From NCBI GenBank assembly GCA_036785705.1, contig JAWUZG010000138.1, forward strand, positions 3,224,501 through 3,288,500: a stretch of DNA of 64,000 bases. Reading direction: 5' to 3'. Below the pieces are notes generated by a model. The model was not told the DNA's origin, did not search any database, and saw only the letters and a list, made by a program, of their open reading frames with translations. The position numbers and the translations under genes are program-made. Below, one piece after another: positions 1 to 12,500 of this stretch; positions within the stretch are counted from its first letter, which is position 1; each line of letters opens with the position of its first letter. The DNA comes from Acanthornis magna (lineage: Eukaryota > Chordata > Aves > Passeriformes > Acanthizidae).

Positions 1-1486
1 TACCCTAATCTTCCCTTTTTTGAGGGGGGGAGCTGCTAAATGGAAATTCATTGGGAAATGAATATTTAATGCTGCCAGGGAAGGTTCCTGATTGCACTGG
101 ATCCTGGAGCTGGTGATGAATGTGCTCTACCAGGGCCGGGGGATTTGGGGTGTGAATTTCCCAGGGTCTAATCATCTCATAAGGCTGCTGAGTGTGACTC
201 CTTCCCCAGTAATCTACTTAACTCAGTCATTTACCCCTCCTCTTGCCTTGCCAGGAGAATGAATCTCCCAGGTTGTTTGCATGACAAGTAGCCCGGGATT
301 GTCTGGCGCTGGAGGAAGATGCTGGGAGTTAATTGGAGCAGCTGGAGTTGGTGGTTTCCCATGTTCACTGCAGGCTGGCTGAGGAGCAGAGCTTTTATGG
401 GCAGCACTATTCCAGGCTGCACCATGTGTTTTGATAGCTAAAATAGTAAAAATAAAAAAAAATGGTTTGCCTTCCAAAGGATGTTTTTCTCCACCGGAAC
501 TCCTCTCGAGGGAAAATGATGTTTGGTAGCTCTAGAATTATTGGATTTGCAGATAGAAACTGCTGTGCTAATGGCAGCTACTGACTGATGACCGAAGCAG
601 CTAACTGGGAGATGTTCTTGGCAGCTGGTCCTGCTAAAAACCTCCCCTCAAAGCCATGAAAACCACAGCGAACAATATTGAAATAACAAAAAAAGTGCTG
701 CTAGCTAGCAAAAACTAATCACCGCATCCACCTCTTTATTTTAAAAGAAATTAAGGATGCTCCATTAGAAGTGTTGTCTTTTAAATTTTACTAGAATTCC
801 CTCCCACCAAACCTTGATTGGGCTAAAAATAAAAAGATAAGCATCCCTTCATCTCTGTTTTTAATTTGCCTACTCCTAAAGCCAAACATTGTGAATAAAA
901 TTCCTGCTTGGAAATGGGCTCTGTGATACGTGGTCAGCCTGTGCTGGCTTGGATGGGAACAGAGACAGAAAGAGAGGCTGAAGCACTGGATAAACTGTAC
1001 AGGTTTTATTTAAATTACTGTCATGTTCTGTGGCTTGCCTGAAATCAAACCCTGCCAGGCATCTCACTGCAGTCCCAGTGGTTTGCACCTAATATGCATT
1101 TCATTAACCATTTGCAGATGACTTTATTCCTGCTGTAATGCTGCGTGTGCTGTGTGGAGCTTTTGAAGTGATCGAGGCAGGAGTTGATGAAACCTTAAAA
1201 AAAAAATTCTTTTAACATGGCTTGAGAGTCCTTCACACACAGCCCTGACAGGGTGACACCAGGCAGGAGTCGTGGTGTCCCTTTGCCCCTCGGTGGCTCA
1301 GAGGTGGGAGTGTCTTGGAGAGCTTCTGGTGCTGGCAGGGCAGGGCAGGGAGTCCTTTGTGGTCTGTCTCAAAGCCCTGATCTGGTCTCCAGCTGCCACA
1401 GAGGTGGGTGCAGATGTTGAGGTTCAGCTCCACCCTCTCAATATCGAGCTGCTTGGATTTTCCTGATTTACGGCCTATTTTTGATT

Positions 1487-1650
1487 TCACAGAATCACAG
1501 AATGGTTTGGGTTGGAAGGAATCTTAAAGCTCTTCAGTGCCACCCCTGCCATGGGCAGGGACACCTCCCACTGTCCCAGGCTGCTCCAAGCTGCTATGTC
1601 CAGCCTGGCCTTGGACACCTCCAGGGATTGGGGTCTGTTGTTTCTGCCCT
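1487..1650 (-). mobile_element. CR1 LINE 3' end fragment
   Basis: The + strand reads CACAGAATCACAGAATGG followed by the TTTGGGTTGGAAGGA block, the CCATGGGCAGGGACACCTCC block and the CCAGCCTGGCCTTGGACACC block. This is the reverse complement of the avian CR1 3' terminus, so the element lies on the - strand with its 3' end near 1487. It is 5'-truncated, as most CR1 copies are, and similarity fades after about 1650. It lies antisense within STX8. Confidence 0.9.
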
Positions 1651-2460
1651 CGTGCTGGACAGTTCACAGCCCCCAGGTGAGCTCAGAGCCCTCCTGGAGC
1701 AGCTCCTTTCCTGGCCACTGCCCTCGGACTCCTGGCAAGCAGCCTTGGGCCAGAGGTGGAAAGCCCATGTTGAGTTCTCCATCCAGGAGAGTTCTCCAAT
1801 CTTCCACACAGATTTCACAGGGCTTTGCCTCCAGTTCCCAGTGGGAATGGCTGCATGCATGTGGAGTCCATCTGAGCAGAGCTGGAGGCTGCTTGGGCTG
1901 CAGGGTCAGCCCTGCCTCTCTGCAGGACCAAGGGCTCTCTCCCTGCTTCCCCATGCCTGGGTGAGCCCAGTTTTTGTTAGCGTAGCACCAGCATGATCCG
2001 TGGTTTTTATGAGGAAAGATAAACATGAAAAATCGTTTAGGTAAACTCTGTATGAGCTGGGAGAAAATCAGAATGAAATCCATGTTGCAATTCTAAAAGT
2101 GCATGGAAAGGCATATTTGTTTTGTGACTCAGAAATATATAGTTGGCTTAGGAGTGTAATTTTAGCAGAATTGTATCACTTGGTTTGAGTTAATGTTTTG
2201 CAGACAGCAGAGTCCTCAAAACAATGTAAAATCTGGGGGATAAATGGGGATCTTCCCGATCAGAGCCCACGTGGAGTCGGTGGGAAGCTTTCATAGGCAG
2301 CATTTTCTCTGCACTGCAGACAGATTCCCTCCCTTGGAGCCCATCCTTGGATCCGGGATCAGAAATGGGGACTGGCAGTGCTTGGAGGGAGCAGAACCTT
2401 CTGCAGCAGTGCTGAGCCATGGCACCCACGGAGCCTTCCAGGAGCAGGGCAGGGGCTGCT

Positions 2461-2632
2461 GGTCAGCTCAGGCCAATGCCATGGCCAGGGTGCTCCCAGC
2501 CTTGGACAGGGCAGGGTTTGGTGGTCAGCTCAGGCCAATGCCATGGCCAGGGTGCTCCCAGCCTTGGACAGGGCAGGGTTTGGTGGTCAGCTCAGGCCAA
2601 TTCCATGGCCAAAGTGCTCCCAGCCGTGGAGC
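2461..2632. repeat. 62-bp tandem repeat, three copies
   Basis: A 62-bp unit starting GGTCAGCTCAGGCCAA begins at 2461, 2523 and 2585. The first two copies are nearly identical; the third has several substitutions and is cut short at about 2632. The array is intronic and open in several frames, but it has no sign of coding constraint. Confidence 0.95.
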
Positions 2633-3763
2633 AGGGGCCTGGGGAAGCCCAGGGTTGCAGCAGGCTGTGAATTCCCGAGGGACACTCCTGCTCTTTGTCC
2701 CCCACCTACTCTTGGCCATGCTTCCCGTTCCCGTGCCGGGGGATTGTGGAGGGCTGCGTGCTGTGCTAAACATTCCCTTTCTTCTGTCAGCCCAGGGACT
2801 TCGACTTTCTTAATTGTGGATTCTTTTAGTTAATTGGGAGTGTTTGGAAACGCCTTGCACCTCAGCAGGGTTCAGTCCCGCGGGGTGCCAAGGGCTTTGT
2901 TCCTGGGCCAGCAGAGCACTTCAGCCTGGCTCTGAGAACACTTTACAGGCTGGAATAAGCTCATTGATTTCAGGGCACTGCAGGATTGAGCCAATACCAA
3001 ATTTCTTCCAATGATCCCGGCTCAAATAGTAACATCCAGGAAAGTGTTCCTTGAATGTTAATGCTACCTTAAATAGCCACGGCTCCGGCTCCACAATCAG
3101 GGGAGCGGAACAAAGCCTTAACCAGTGTTTGGGGGAGGTTCTTCTGGGAATAGAGGAAAAGTCATGGTTAAAGGTGATTTTCCCCCTCTCCCCCCTTTTT
3201 TTCCTTCTGCTGTACTAGCAGAGGTTTGCTTTAACTGTGGTCATCTTCAGCGAGCTTTTAATAAATGAAGAGGAAACTGGAAGAGTTTGGAAAAGTATAG
3301 AATAAGCAAACACTCCAGAGGGACTTGTAGTGGCAACATGATTAATAAGGGACAGTGCTGGTAATTCTATCAAAACAGAGCTATTGCAAAAGCATATGGA
3401 GCATCCTGTGTTTGGGCAGGAGCAGCATTCAGACAAATGATCCAGAGAGATTTATGTCCCTCTTTGCTGGGAGGGTTTCTTCTCCCCCTGGAAGTGTGAG
3501 GGGAAAAGCTCTGTAGATGTAACCATAGAATCAGACACCAGGAAAAAAAAAGAAATTAGTAAATCAGGCAACTTCTTTGGCTCCCAAGTATTTTTATGCT
3601 GGTTGTTTGTTTGATAACAGGCTCCATTCCTTACACTGACCTTTCTTCCTTAACTTTATGTATTTCTCTTTTTTCTCTGTCAACCCCCACACACATCTAG
3701 GAATAACCTTAAGGAGCTGAAAAAGGGAAGTGTTCTCCAAAACGAAAATATGATGCAAAATAC

Positions 3764-3945
3764 GGAGTCACAGAGTGGTATATGCTGGGAAGGACCTTAA
3801 AGCTCATCCCATCCCACATGGCAGGGACACCTTCCACTGTCCCAGGCTGCCCCAAGCCCCATCCAGCCTGGCCTGCGACAATTCCAGGGATGGAACATCA
3901 ACAACTTCACCAGGCAGCACAGGAGATTTTCCCAAGCCTCCTGCC
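3764..3945 (-). mobile_element. CR1 LINE 3' end fragment
   Basis: The segment carries the reversed CR1 tail blocks: GGAAGGACCTTAAAGCTCAT, then GGCAGGGACACCTTCCACTG, then CCCCATCCAGCCTGGCCTG and a degenerate ACAACTTCACCAGGCAGC. It is more diverged than the copy near 1.5 kb, for example with TATATGCTGG in place of the usual TTTGGGTTGG. It is 5'-truncated and lies antisense to STX8. Confidence 0.85.
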
Positions 3946-4930
3946 TTCTGCTCTGCCGTGTTTGTCGAGCAGAAGTCCCCCCTGGCAGTGGGGTGCAGAG
4001 TGGCAGTGCCACAGTGCCACAGCAGCGGCAGCAGCTCAGCCCTGCTCGTGTCACCCTGCCAGGGCTTCCCCTGTTCTCTTTGGGCACTTTGTTCTCAGAG
4101 CAATTATTGCCTTATTTCCTTTGAAGACTTTTCCTGTGCAGCTGCTGGGGCAGCTTGGAGCTGTCATGTGGGGAGGCAGAGGCAGGGAACTGCAGTTAAG
4201 AGCTTATAAACTTCTCAGGTTTTAGGAAGGTACAGAGATTAAATGATACTGTGGTTTTCCCCTCCTCCTTTCTCTTTTTTTTATAACACAAAATGAGAGG
4301 GGACCTCTTGCACTGCACGTGCATAAATTGTACAGGTTTGGCTCTGCTTAAGGCTGAAATTAAAAAATAAAAGAAAATCAAATAGTCATCCTGACACATG
4401 AGACAATGCAGTCGTCCAAAACCAAAATAGTTCTGTGTAGTACTCTGCATATAGGAGTCAGATATCTGTGTGTGGGCTTTAAGAGATGCCTCGCCTTCTT
4501 TTTTTGGAGAAGAAACTTCTGTTAACATCTAAATGATGTCAAGAATTCAGCAAGGATTGAATTCCCTACTTCATCGGCATGAAATTTTTGCATTGCTACT
4601 GAACTCTTTTATTATATCAGCCTCTTGCTCTTCAGACTCCATTTCCCAAAAACTTTTAAAGTGATTATGCAAGTCAAACCTAATTTCTTATCACAATTCT
4701 TGTATGTATTGGCTCAGTTATTTGTGAGGGATTGTTTCACCCACCCTGTTTCCCTTGGCATTTTTAGAAGGTTCTTGTAGTTGTTAGCAGCTGTAAATGG
4801 TATTAATAAGGAGTATTTGGTTGCTAGTTTCTGCAGTTTTCTCTGCTGATTAGGCTGCATTGCCAAAGGTTGAGCAAGTTTCTAAAAGCAGAATTGTTCT
4901 TTGAGTTGTGAAAACACAATTCTCAACAAA

Positions 4931-5114
4931 ATAACAGCTGTATCTGTGTCAAGAATTCTGCAGGCAGGCTGCTACACCCCTGCAGAGCCTGGGGTGAAAC
5001 GCACAATTAATCCACAGTGGTATTGATGTTAAAATCAATGAAGTTTCCTAAATGTTTAAAGAGGTTTCACCTAAATGTTTAAAGATCCAGCCAGGAAGAC
5101 ACTAAGGTTTTTTC
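4931..5114 (+). repeat. Inverted-repeat arm, left
   Basis: This arm matches the reverse complement of 5597-5768 over about 170-180 bp at roughly 80% identity by eye. It includes an essentially perfect core around AGTGGTATTGATGTTAAAAT at 5016-5047. The left arm carries an extra internal duplication of about 22 bp, with two copies of CTAAATGTTTAAAGA near 5048 and 5071. The pair are best read as two copies of one old interspersed repeat in opposite orientation. The family is not identified. Confidence 0.8.
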
Positions 5115-5387
5115 CCTTTCCTCAGGGTTGTGTTTGAGGTGAAAAGCTCTTTCCCACTCCAGCATTTCCCTTCGGGGTTGTCCCTGCTGTGCTGAGCTTC
5201 CCCGAGCAGGTTTGGTGGGTTGGGAAGTGCCCTCCTGAGAGCAGCACGGGCACAGTGACAGTGAGGACATCTTTGGTTGGGTTTCACCAGGGGGATCCCG
5301 AGTGGGGGATCCCTGAACAGCTCTGCGTCCCTTGGGGTTTTCAGGGCTCAGGCTGACGAAGCTCTGAGCAACCCGAGCCTGGGCTTA

Positions 5388-5465
5388 GAATTGTGGAATC
5401 ATGGAATATCTCAGTTTGGCAGGGATCCATAAGAAACATTGAGCCCAGCTCCCTGACTTGACCCT
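5388..5465 (-). mobile_element. Short CR1-like tail remnant
   Basis: The sequence GGAATCATGGAATATCTCAG, followed by a GGCAGGGATCCATAAGAAACATTGAG-like stretch and CCAGCTCCCTGACT, resembles the reversed tail of the CR1 subfamilies that read AATATCCTGAGTTGGAAGGG. Only about 75 bp can be aligned with confidence. It sits between the two arms of the inverted repeat. Confidence 0.55.
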
Positions 5466-5596
5466 GCTTGGAGCACTAAGCTGTAGTAGAACCTTCCACA
5501 ATCCATGTCCTCCTGATGTTTTTTTGAGTGATGACTCCAGGTGTCTCCCTCAGAGTGGTCACCAGAATTCATGGAATGAGTCAGCTGAAAGTAACT

Positions 5597-5768
5597 GGTT
5601 GGAAAAAACCCTTGGCATCTTCCCACGTGGCTCTTTAGACATTTGGGTGAAACTTCATTGATTTTAACATCAATACCACTTTGGAGAAATGATGTATTTC
5701 GGCCCAGTTTCTGCAGAGGTCTCTCAGCCTGCCTGTGAGTTCCTGACACAGATCCAGCTGTTATTCTG
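5597..5768 (-). repeat. Inverted-repeat arm, right
   Basis: The reverse complement of this segment aligns with 4931-5114. Shared blocks include AATAACAGCTG, ATCTGTGTCA, CAGGCAGGCTG, the core TGGTATTGATGTTAAAATCA and a terminal GGTTTTTTCC. The loop between the arms is about 480 bp. Confidence 0.8.
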
Positions 5769-6501
5769 TCCGGTCCTTGTGCAGACCCCGCTGTCCGAGC
5801 CTGGCTGCAGGTGGGGTGGGGCTCAGCGAGGTGACCCTCACCCCAGGAAGGGATCTGATGCCAACCAAAGCCTGTTGTGCTGGATCCCGTGGAGCAGGGA
5901 GTTTGCCATCCGTGGGGCAGCAGGGCTGAGACTGCCTGGCCACAGCACTGCTGTCAGGGTCACTTCCCTCTGCGGCTTTGGAGGAGTGACCACGTCCCAC
6001 ATGCGCTGGGCTGTGCTCCGGTGAAAGCTGCAGCCTGTGGGGATCAGCCTGGGGCTGAGTGTGGGGAGGGACTCAAGGGAAACTGCTGGAGCAGAGTGAA
6101 GGTGTGAGCAGCAGATCTGAGCTCCAGCAAAGCCCCTTCGTGTGGAGAGAGGTGACCGTGCTGGGGAGCCAGCTCGGAGCTGCCCGGGCACCTTGTCCAG
6201 CCACACCTCCCCTGGCTGGGGACACCTGCACTGCTGGGGCTCAGAATTCCATCCCTGCTGGCTCTGGAGACACAAAGGCTTTGGTGCTGGAGGCTGAGCA
6301 GGGCTGGCTGCTCCTGGTCTCAGTTCTTGGTCGTGTTGCTCAGGCACTGCTCCTGGAGAAGCTCCTCGGCTCAGCCAGGACACTGATCCTGGCTCAGGCA
6401 GGAGTCTCCTGTTCTGTACCTGGAATTATCTCTGAGCTGTTCTTCTGGGTCTGTGGCAGATGGAGAGAGACATCATGAGCGGAGGGGAGAACAGTTTGGA
6501 C

Positions 6502-6523
6502 TTCCAGTCCGCATGGACTGGAA
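6502..6523. repeat. Perfect 9-bp palindrome, 4-nt loop
   Basis: TTCCAGTCC at 6502-6510 and GGACTGGAA at 6515-6523 are exact reverse complements around the loop GCAT. It is intronic and no function is apparent. Confidence 0.85.
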
Positions 6524-9500
6524 AAACAAAAGGAGTTTTGGATGTGTGGAAGCAGTTCAGACGTGCTGTGTCATTAATCTTCATCTGTGGCTTTTAAAAT
6601 CAGCAGCAGCCAGAGTGTCCCAGATTTGAAAGCTGTGTTTGTTCAGATGGAGTGGATGTGTAGGGAGTTTTTTCTGAACTTCACCCCACCAAGGTAGGTT
6701 TCTGTCAAGCAGAGTGACTGGAGCAGCACCGCACAGTATGGCTCTGACCATTGCAACAGCCCTGGTTTACAGGGTCAGCCCAGTGCTTTCATGTTCAAAG
6801 TTGTCACACATTTAATTCTTGACTGTTCTGTGCCCATTCTTAATTTCTGAAAAGAAAAAAAAAATCCACACTGCTTTTGTGCTGGAGTTTTTCATACTTA
6901 AGTCTGTGTAAAGATGATTTATGGTGCTAGAAGGGCTCCACTGGAAATGCGAGATCTATTATGAAGTGGATTGAACGGCCCATGCTGAAATGTTTATTGC
7001 TGTCTTCAAAATAGAATACATCAGGGTTGATGGGGCCTGTCCAGGAAAGAGAGAGAGTGCAGTGCAGTGGGGCTAGTGGGGTATTTTTAGTATTCCAATA
7101 AAAGACGAGGCTTTTAAAGGAAATCACTTATTGCCATTTTGCAATCAAGAATGCAGGAGTGTTCCAGGGACTGCAAGAAATATGCTTCAAGAATGTGGGA
7201 GCCATAAGGAACTAATCATTAAATATTCTCCCGTTTCCACCCCCGGCCCTGTGCTGAGGAAGCCATTTAGGAGCTCTGCAATTTGTATGGAAATCTCAGC
7301 CCTCCTGACCACTCGGTCAAGCATGCCAGGGACCTGGGAGCCAGCAGCCCATTTCCAAAAGTTCCTACAATTCCTGGGCGAGCAGGGCACTTTGGAAAAT
7401 CGGAGACACATGGACCAGCCTTCAAGAACACTTAATCTGACCTTAACTGACTGATATGAACACGATATGATCTTTTTTGTGCTGTAACTTCTTCCCCTTG
7501 ATCAGGGCCTTGCTGGGGAAGTTGTCCTTGCAGGTTCAGATGGATCAGTAGAGCTGGGGGGTCGTTGCTGTTGTTGTTCCACTCCTTTGACTGAGCTGTG
7601 ATTATTTTTATTTCTTGTTTATTTTTTTCATGTGATGCTTGAAACATTTTGGAAGCGTTTTGGTGCTGTAATACATCCATCTAAGTAGGGAGTGAGCAAT
7701 CCCAGCATTTGCCAGAGTGAAAAACAAAGGAAGAGGCAGAGGATAATCCTTTCCCAAGTGATTGAAGAGCCTAATGGGACCATTTAGTGATGCATCCGAG
7801 CAGAGCTGGTGGTTGCCTGCTCCTTCTCCCCACCTTTTTCCCTGTCTGGCCCTGGTGTCCTGGGGAGGCAGTTCAGGGAGCTACAATGGCACAGAACTGA
7901 CCCCACCAAGAACAAAGCCGGGTTGTGGGGCTGGTGGCAGATGGACGTGGGCAGATGTCCCCTTCTGCGCCAGGCCAGCAGAGCTGGCCTTTCACTTGAT
8001 TATTTTTTCCCCATTTGTTTTTCCTGGAGAAAGTCGTGCAGGAACACCAGTTCCCTGCTGAGATCATCTGTCACAGCTTCTGCCTGTCCCCAGCTTGCTG
8101 CAGGTACCAGAGCTGGGCTGTGACCCTTCCTTTCAGGAAAACCCTTTGGAGTTTGCCAGCTGGGCTGGGCTCCTGCATCCCCTGCCGGAGTCGGGGCTGG
8201 GGAGGGAAGCTGAGCTGGAGAAGGTCCATGGAGGCTCAGATTTGGGAGGACCCCCAGCCCTCAGGCCCTGCCCCACTCTGGCATGTGACTCTGGCTCCAG
8301 GCTGGTGGCTCCTTGCAGCCAGAGCTGGTAAATGTGGCATGCCTAGAATGCAAGGGCAGGCTCTTCAGTGAGCTGGGACTTGTGCTGCCCAAGGGCCCAG
8401 CTGGGTGGATTTCCCATTGGATTCTCTGAGGGGATTTTGTTCTTGCCAGGAGAGCTTTCCCTGGCTGTGCTCCACACCCCGACCCCTGCTGCTCTCCCCG
8501 CCACAGCTCATGGCACAGTTCATGCCAAGCTCTTCTGTTCCTCATGGCTTATGGCTTGGGGAGATCTCTTCTCTCTGGAAATTTGGATGTCCTGGCTAAA
8601 CCTGTGCTTCCTCACCCTTCTGCTGCTTTTTCTGAGCTTAACTCCAGAGCAGAAGGGTTCAGGTGACACCTCTGGCTTGGCTGGGCTCGCTTGAGTGAAC
8701 TGAGTGACCCTCATCTGAAATAAGGGATTTTTAGAACCTTTATGGTCTTGTTTGAGCTGTTTTGCTTCCTTTCTCCTGGGAAGCCTTCAGTGCACATTGA
8801 GGTTTGTGAAGCTTTCCCAGGTCCCATTCCAAGCTGTAGCTCTGTGGCTCAGGGATGCAGAGTATTCCTTGACTGCTCTGTTCCTCAGGGTTCCTGATGT
8901 AAGGGAAAGGATGCCCAAGAGTTTGGAGGAGGAACAATTGGAAAGTGTGCATGCTTGTTTAATTAAAATAAAAATTTTTCAAAAGGAAGAAAAACAAGCC
9001 ACATGCAAAGAAATGCAGTAACCACATCTGCCGATGACCTTTGGGGCTGGAAAGAGTTTGATGATAGTGTGGGGCCAAGCAAGGAAAGTCTGTGAAGTCA
9101 CTCCAGGAGAACAAAAGGAAAAAAACCATGAAGATGTTTCCAGTTTGGGGCCTGCTGGGAGTTGGGTCATCTGCACAGCTCTGGGTGTGCTGCCCCAGCC
9201 CACCCCCAGAACAGGCAGACATGGCGTGGGGTTACCACTTTGGGTTGATTTGGGGTTTTGGGGATGGGGAGTCACTTGGGGAAGCTGTTGCCTCTCACAC
9301 CCGCTCTTCCTGCGATGCTGAGTCTGGGAAATGGTTTTATTATCTGTATTTTTGCTGCAAGTTGTTCAGGTGTGTGTGGGGATTGCTTTAAAGCTCTCTG
9401 GTTCAGTAATTCAGTCTCAGAGGTACATGAACCATTTCTCCACCATTGTCCTCTCTCAACTATCTCCTGCTATTTAAAGGAGATACAAATTTAGCTCAAA

Positions 9501-12500
9501 GTGTTCCCTTTCCCACAGACTCCTCTGAAAGTTAAAACTTGTGACAGTTTAGTTCTTGCTGTGCTCTTGCCTTGTCTCCAGCTCCCAACAAATGTCTTGC
9601 CTGCCTCTGAGCTTCACTTCTGGTGGCTCAGAAGGTACAAGAATTCATATTTCTTAATTTCCATGGGAAACTTTCCTGCCTTTGAGCTGCCCTTTCTCTC
9701 TTCTGGTTCTCAGGGCAGTGCAAGAGGTTCAGGAATTGTTTAATACACACACAGTCAAATGTAGCACCTCAAACCATTGGATCTGAGCCTTCCAAAGGCA
9801 GGAGATGAGCTTCCCATGGAGCAGCTGAGCATTAGAGGTGCTGAAACGTGAGCAGAAGCTGGAGGCTGTGAGCAGAGCCCTGAGCTGTGGGTGAGGTTGG
9901 GTTTGTGCCTCTTTCTGAAGGAATTTGGGATTTCAGTGCAGTTGTGCTTGGAAGCAGTTCAAGGCACTACCTGGCATGCATCTGGAATTTGAAAAATAGA
10001 TTAAAAAAGAAGCAAATTGAAATATAACAATAATGGATTAAGAGAAACACTTATCTCACTTCCCTTCCCTCAGCCGGGCTGTGCATGTGGTGTGGGACCC
10101 AAAGTTTGGGATTATTCGATTGCTGAAGTCCTAAAGGTTTGGATATCAGCTCACTCCATGTGAGGGGGCTAATCTGGGGCTAATGTGACATTTCTGATAG
10201 TGGTGGTTTTCACCCTGCTGGTTTTTAGGCACCCTTTGTTTGCCAACGGGCCCTTCCATCAGTGACACGTGGCATCTCCATGCCCAAATCAAAGGCTTGT
10301 GTGATCAACAAACTCATTTGGGTGCCCCAAAGGGAATCCTATCTCCAACCTGAGATGACCAAACCCCACAAAAATGCAATTTTTAGCGTGTGAAATAATG
10401 TTGACTGAGGAGTTAATGTGGATAAACAAAGTCTGTACCTTTCCCTCAGAGAAATTGTTTCTTCAGGTTAATCTGGCATGGCATGAACAGCTCCAAATGT
10501 GGAATAACTCACAGACCAAGAGCTTTTTCATCTTACATAGGAATGACCTGGGTTTTTCTTTCTTCCAAATAAGGAATTAATAACGCAATAGTTGTTGTTT
10601 CCAACGAGCTCAGCTTTTTTGAGAAGTGTCTTTTTTTCTCTCCTAGAGACCCAATGAAACACATGAACATTTGGAGCCTTTAATAACCGCTCACAGAGCC
10701 TGGTCTTGATTTCTCTGAGAGCTGCCAGTGATTTTGATGTCAGGGTTGAGAGGTACAGTTGTAGTGTTGAATTCCTCGAGGCAGAGCAGTTGAAAAGGAA
10801 GGTCAAAAGCAATAAGGGCCAGGTTCCTCCGGGCGGGCGGGGGCGTGGGGTAACGCCGCCTTCCCTGGCCCTCTCGCCCAAAAAAACCTTTGGCTGTCAC
10901 AAAACTAATAAAGAACAAACCTCCAGAGGGGTGGGTTCCATGCTGCAGGTGTAGCAATCGTGGCTGGATTTACATACAGCCAGCTCCATAGCGTGGGATT
11001 TCTGCTCAAGTGGTTCTTAATGCAAGACAAATTGAATACCCGGCACGGGGAAAATGTTAGAGGGAAAGATTTTTTATGGCTTTTGGGGGAGAAAGTGCTT
11101 GGCTCTTTTTTAGGGAACATAAAGGACGGCAGGATGGATTTCTCGGGGTGCTTGCCATGTGAAAGTAGTGCTTTAGGTATGTGCAGAGGGGTCAGAGCCA
11201 GCCTCTGAGCTGGTTCTCTGCTGCCTCCAAAAGCAGCGCTTTGAAGGGATTTGGGCAGGGTTTCTGCCAGATATCTGGCAACACGAGCTTAAAATTAACT
11301 TCCCGAAACAGCAGATAAAATTTGGGTTTTTAAAAACTGTGATATTAAATAGAAGTCCTCGAGGGAAGCAGCCAGGACTCTGCAGCCCCTGGTTGAAGCT
11401 CCCATCCTTGCCCTGCCTCTCTGCTGCCCTATAAAACAACGATTATGTGTTTATAAGTTAGTGCTCCATGTCCCTTATAAAAGAAGACTTATTCATAAAC
11501 TTCTGGATGGACAGTTCTGTGGGAATATAACTTCCTTAGCGTAAACCAAGCTGTTTTTTCCAGATAATGTAATCCTATACAGGCTCTTTAAAGTCAGAGC
11601 ATGCTATTTATTATTATTTTATCATCTATAAAAGACATCAGTGTGGAGCCTGGGAATGACACTACACTCAAATCAGCAGGAAGGACAGGGAAAACCCCAA
11701 AGACAGCTGCTGTTCCCAAAATACTCCCCAGCAAGGTGCTGGGTGATGCTCAGGGTTTGTTGCAGGGCTGCTTTCCCTACACTTCCCTGCTGCAGGTGCA
11801 GAGCCAGGGCATTGCCATAGGCACATCCCATTTTCAGGTGGGATTTGCCAGGTGCAAGTTAAACATTGTTGGAAGGGACTTGGATGCAACCTTGCAGCTT
11901 CTGAAGTCGGGGCAGAGACTTGGCCACACACACACACACCTTAGAACTTCTTTTTAATGGGCTGAAATCAGTATTTACTCCAATCCCCAGGACCAACCAC
12001 CACGTGGCTGTGTTTGCTCTCTGAATATTCTCAGTCCTGAGCCACAGAACCACCCAGCTCACCCAGGAACAGCCACTTCCCCAGGCTCTGGGGCTCCAGC
12101 TGAGGTGGATTTGGGGATGACAGATGGGGATCACATTGGTCAGATCTGTCTGAAGGAGAGCTGCTGCTCCCTGTGGGGAGGGGCTGCCCCAGCAATCTGC
12201 TTCCAGGCTGGAGGGGAGTCCCGGGCTGTGCAGCCCCTGGAGAGGGGACATCACCCCTCAGCATCTGCTCTGGGTGCTGGCCCTGTCCGCAGGGACCAGC
12301 CCAGACTGGCACTGGTGGCACTGATGCCTTCAAGTATATCTAGTTTTTTACCTTCATGTATCTGTAACTCGGTGTAGTTCTGTGCTTCTTACAAAGTGCT
12401 GAAATCCCCTGTTCCCAGCACCTTTAGCCAAAACAAATCTCCCTGAATACAGATTCAAGGATATATTCATTGCCCTAGGGCCCAAAAATATGTAAACAAC

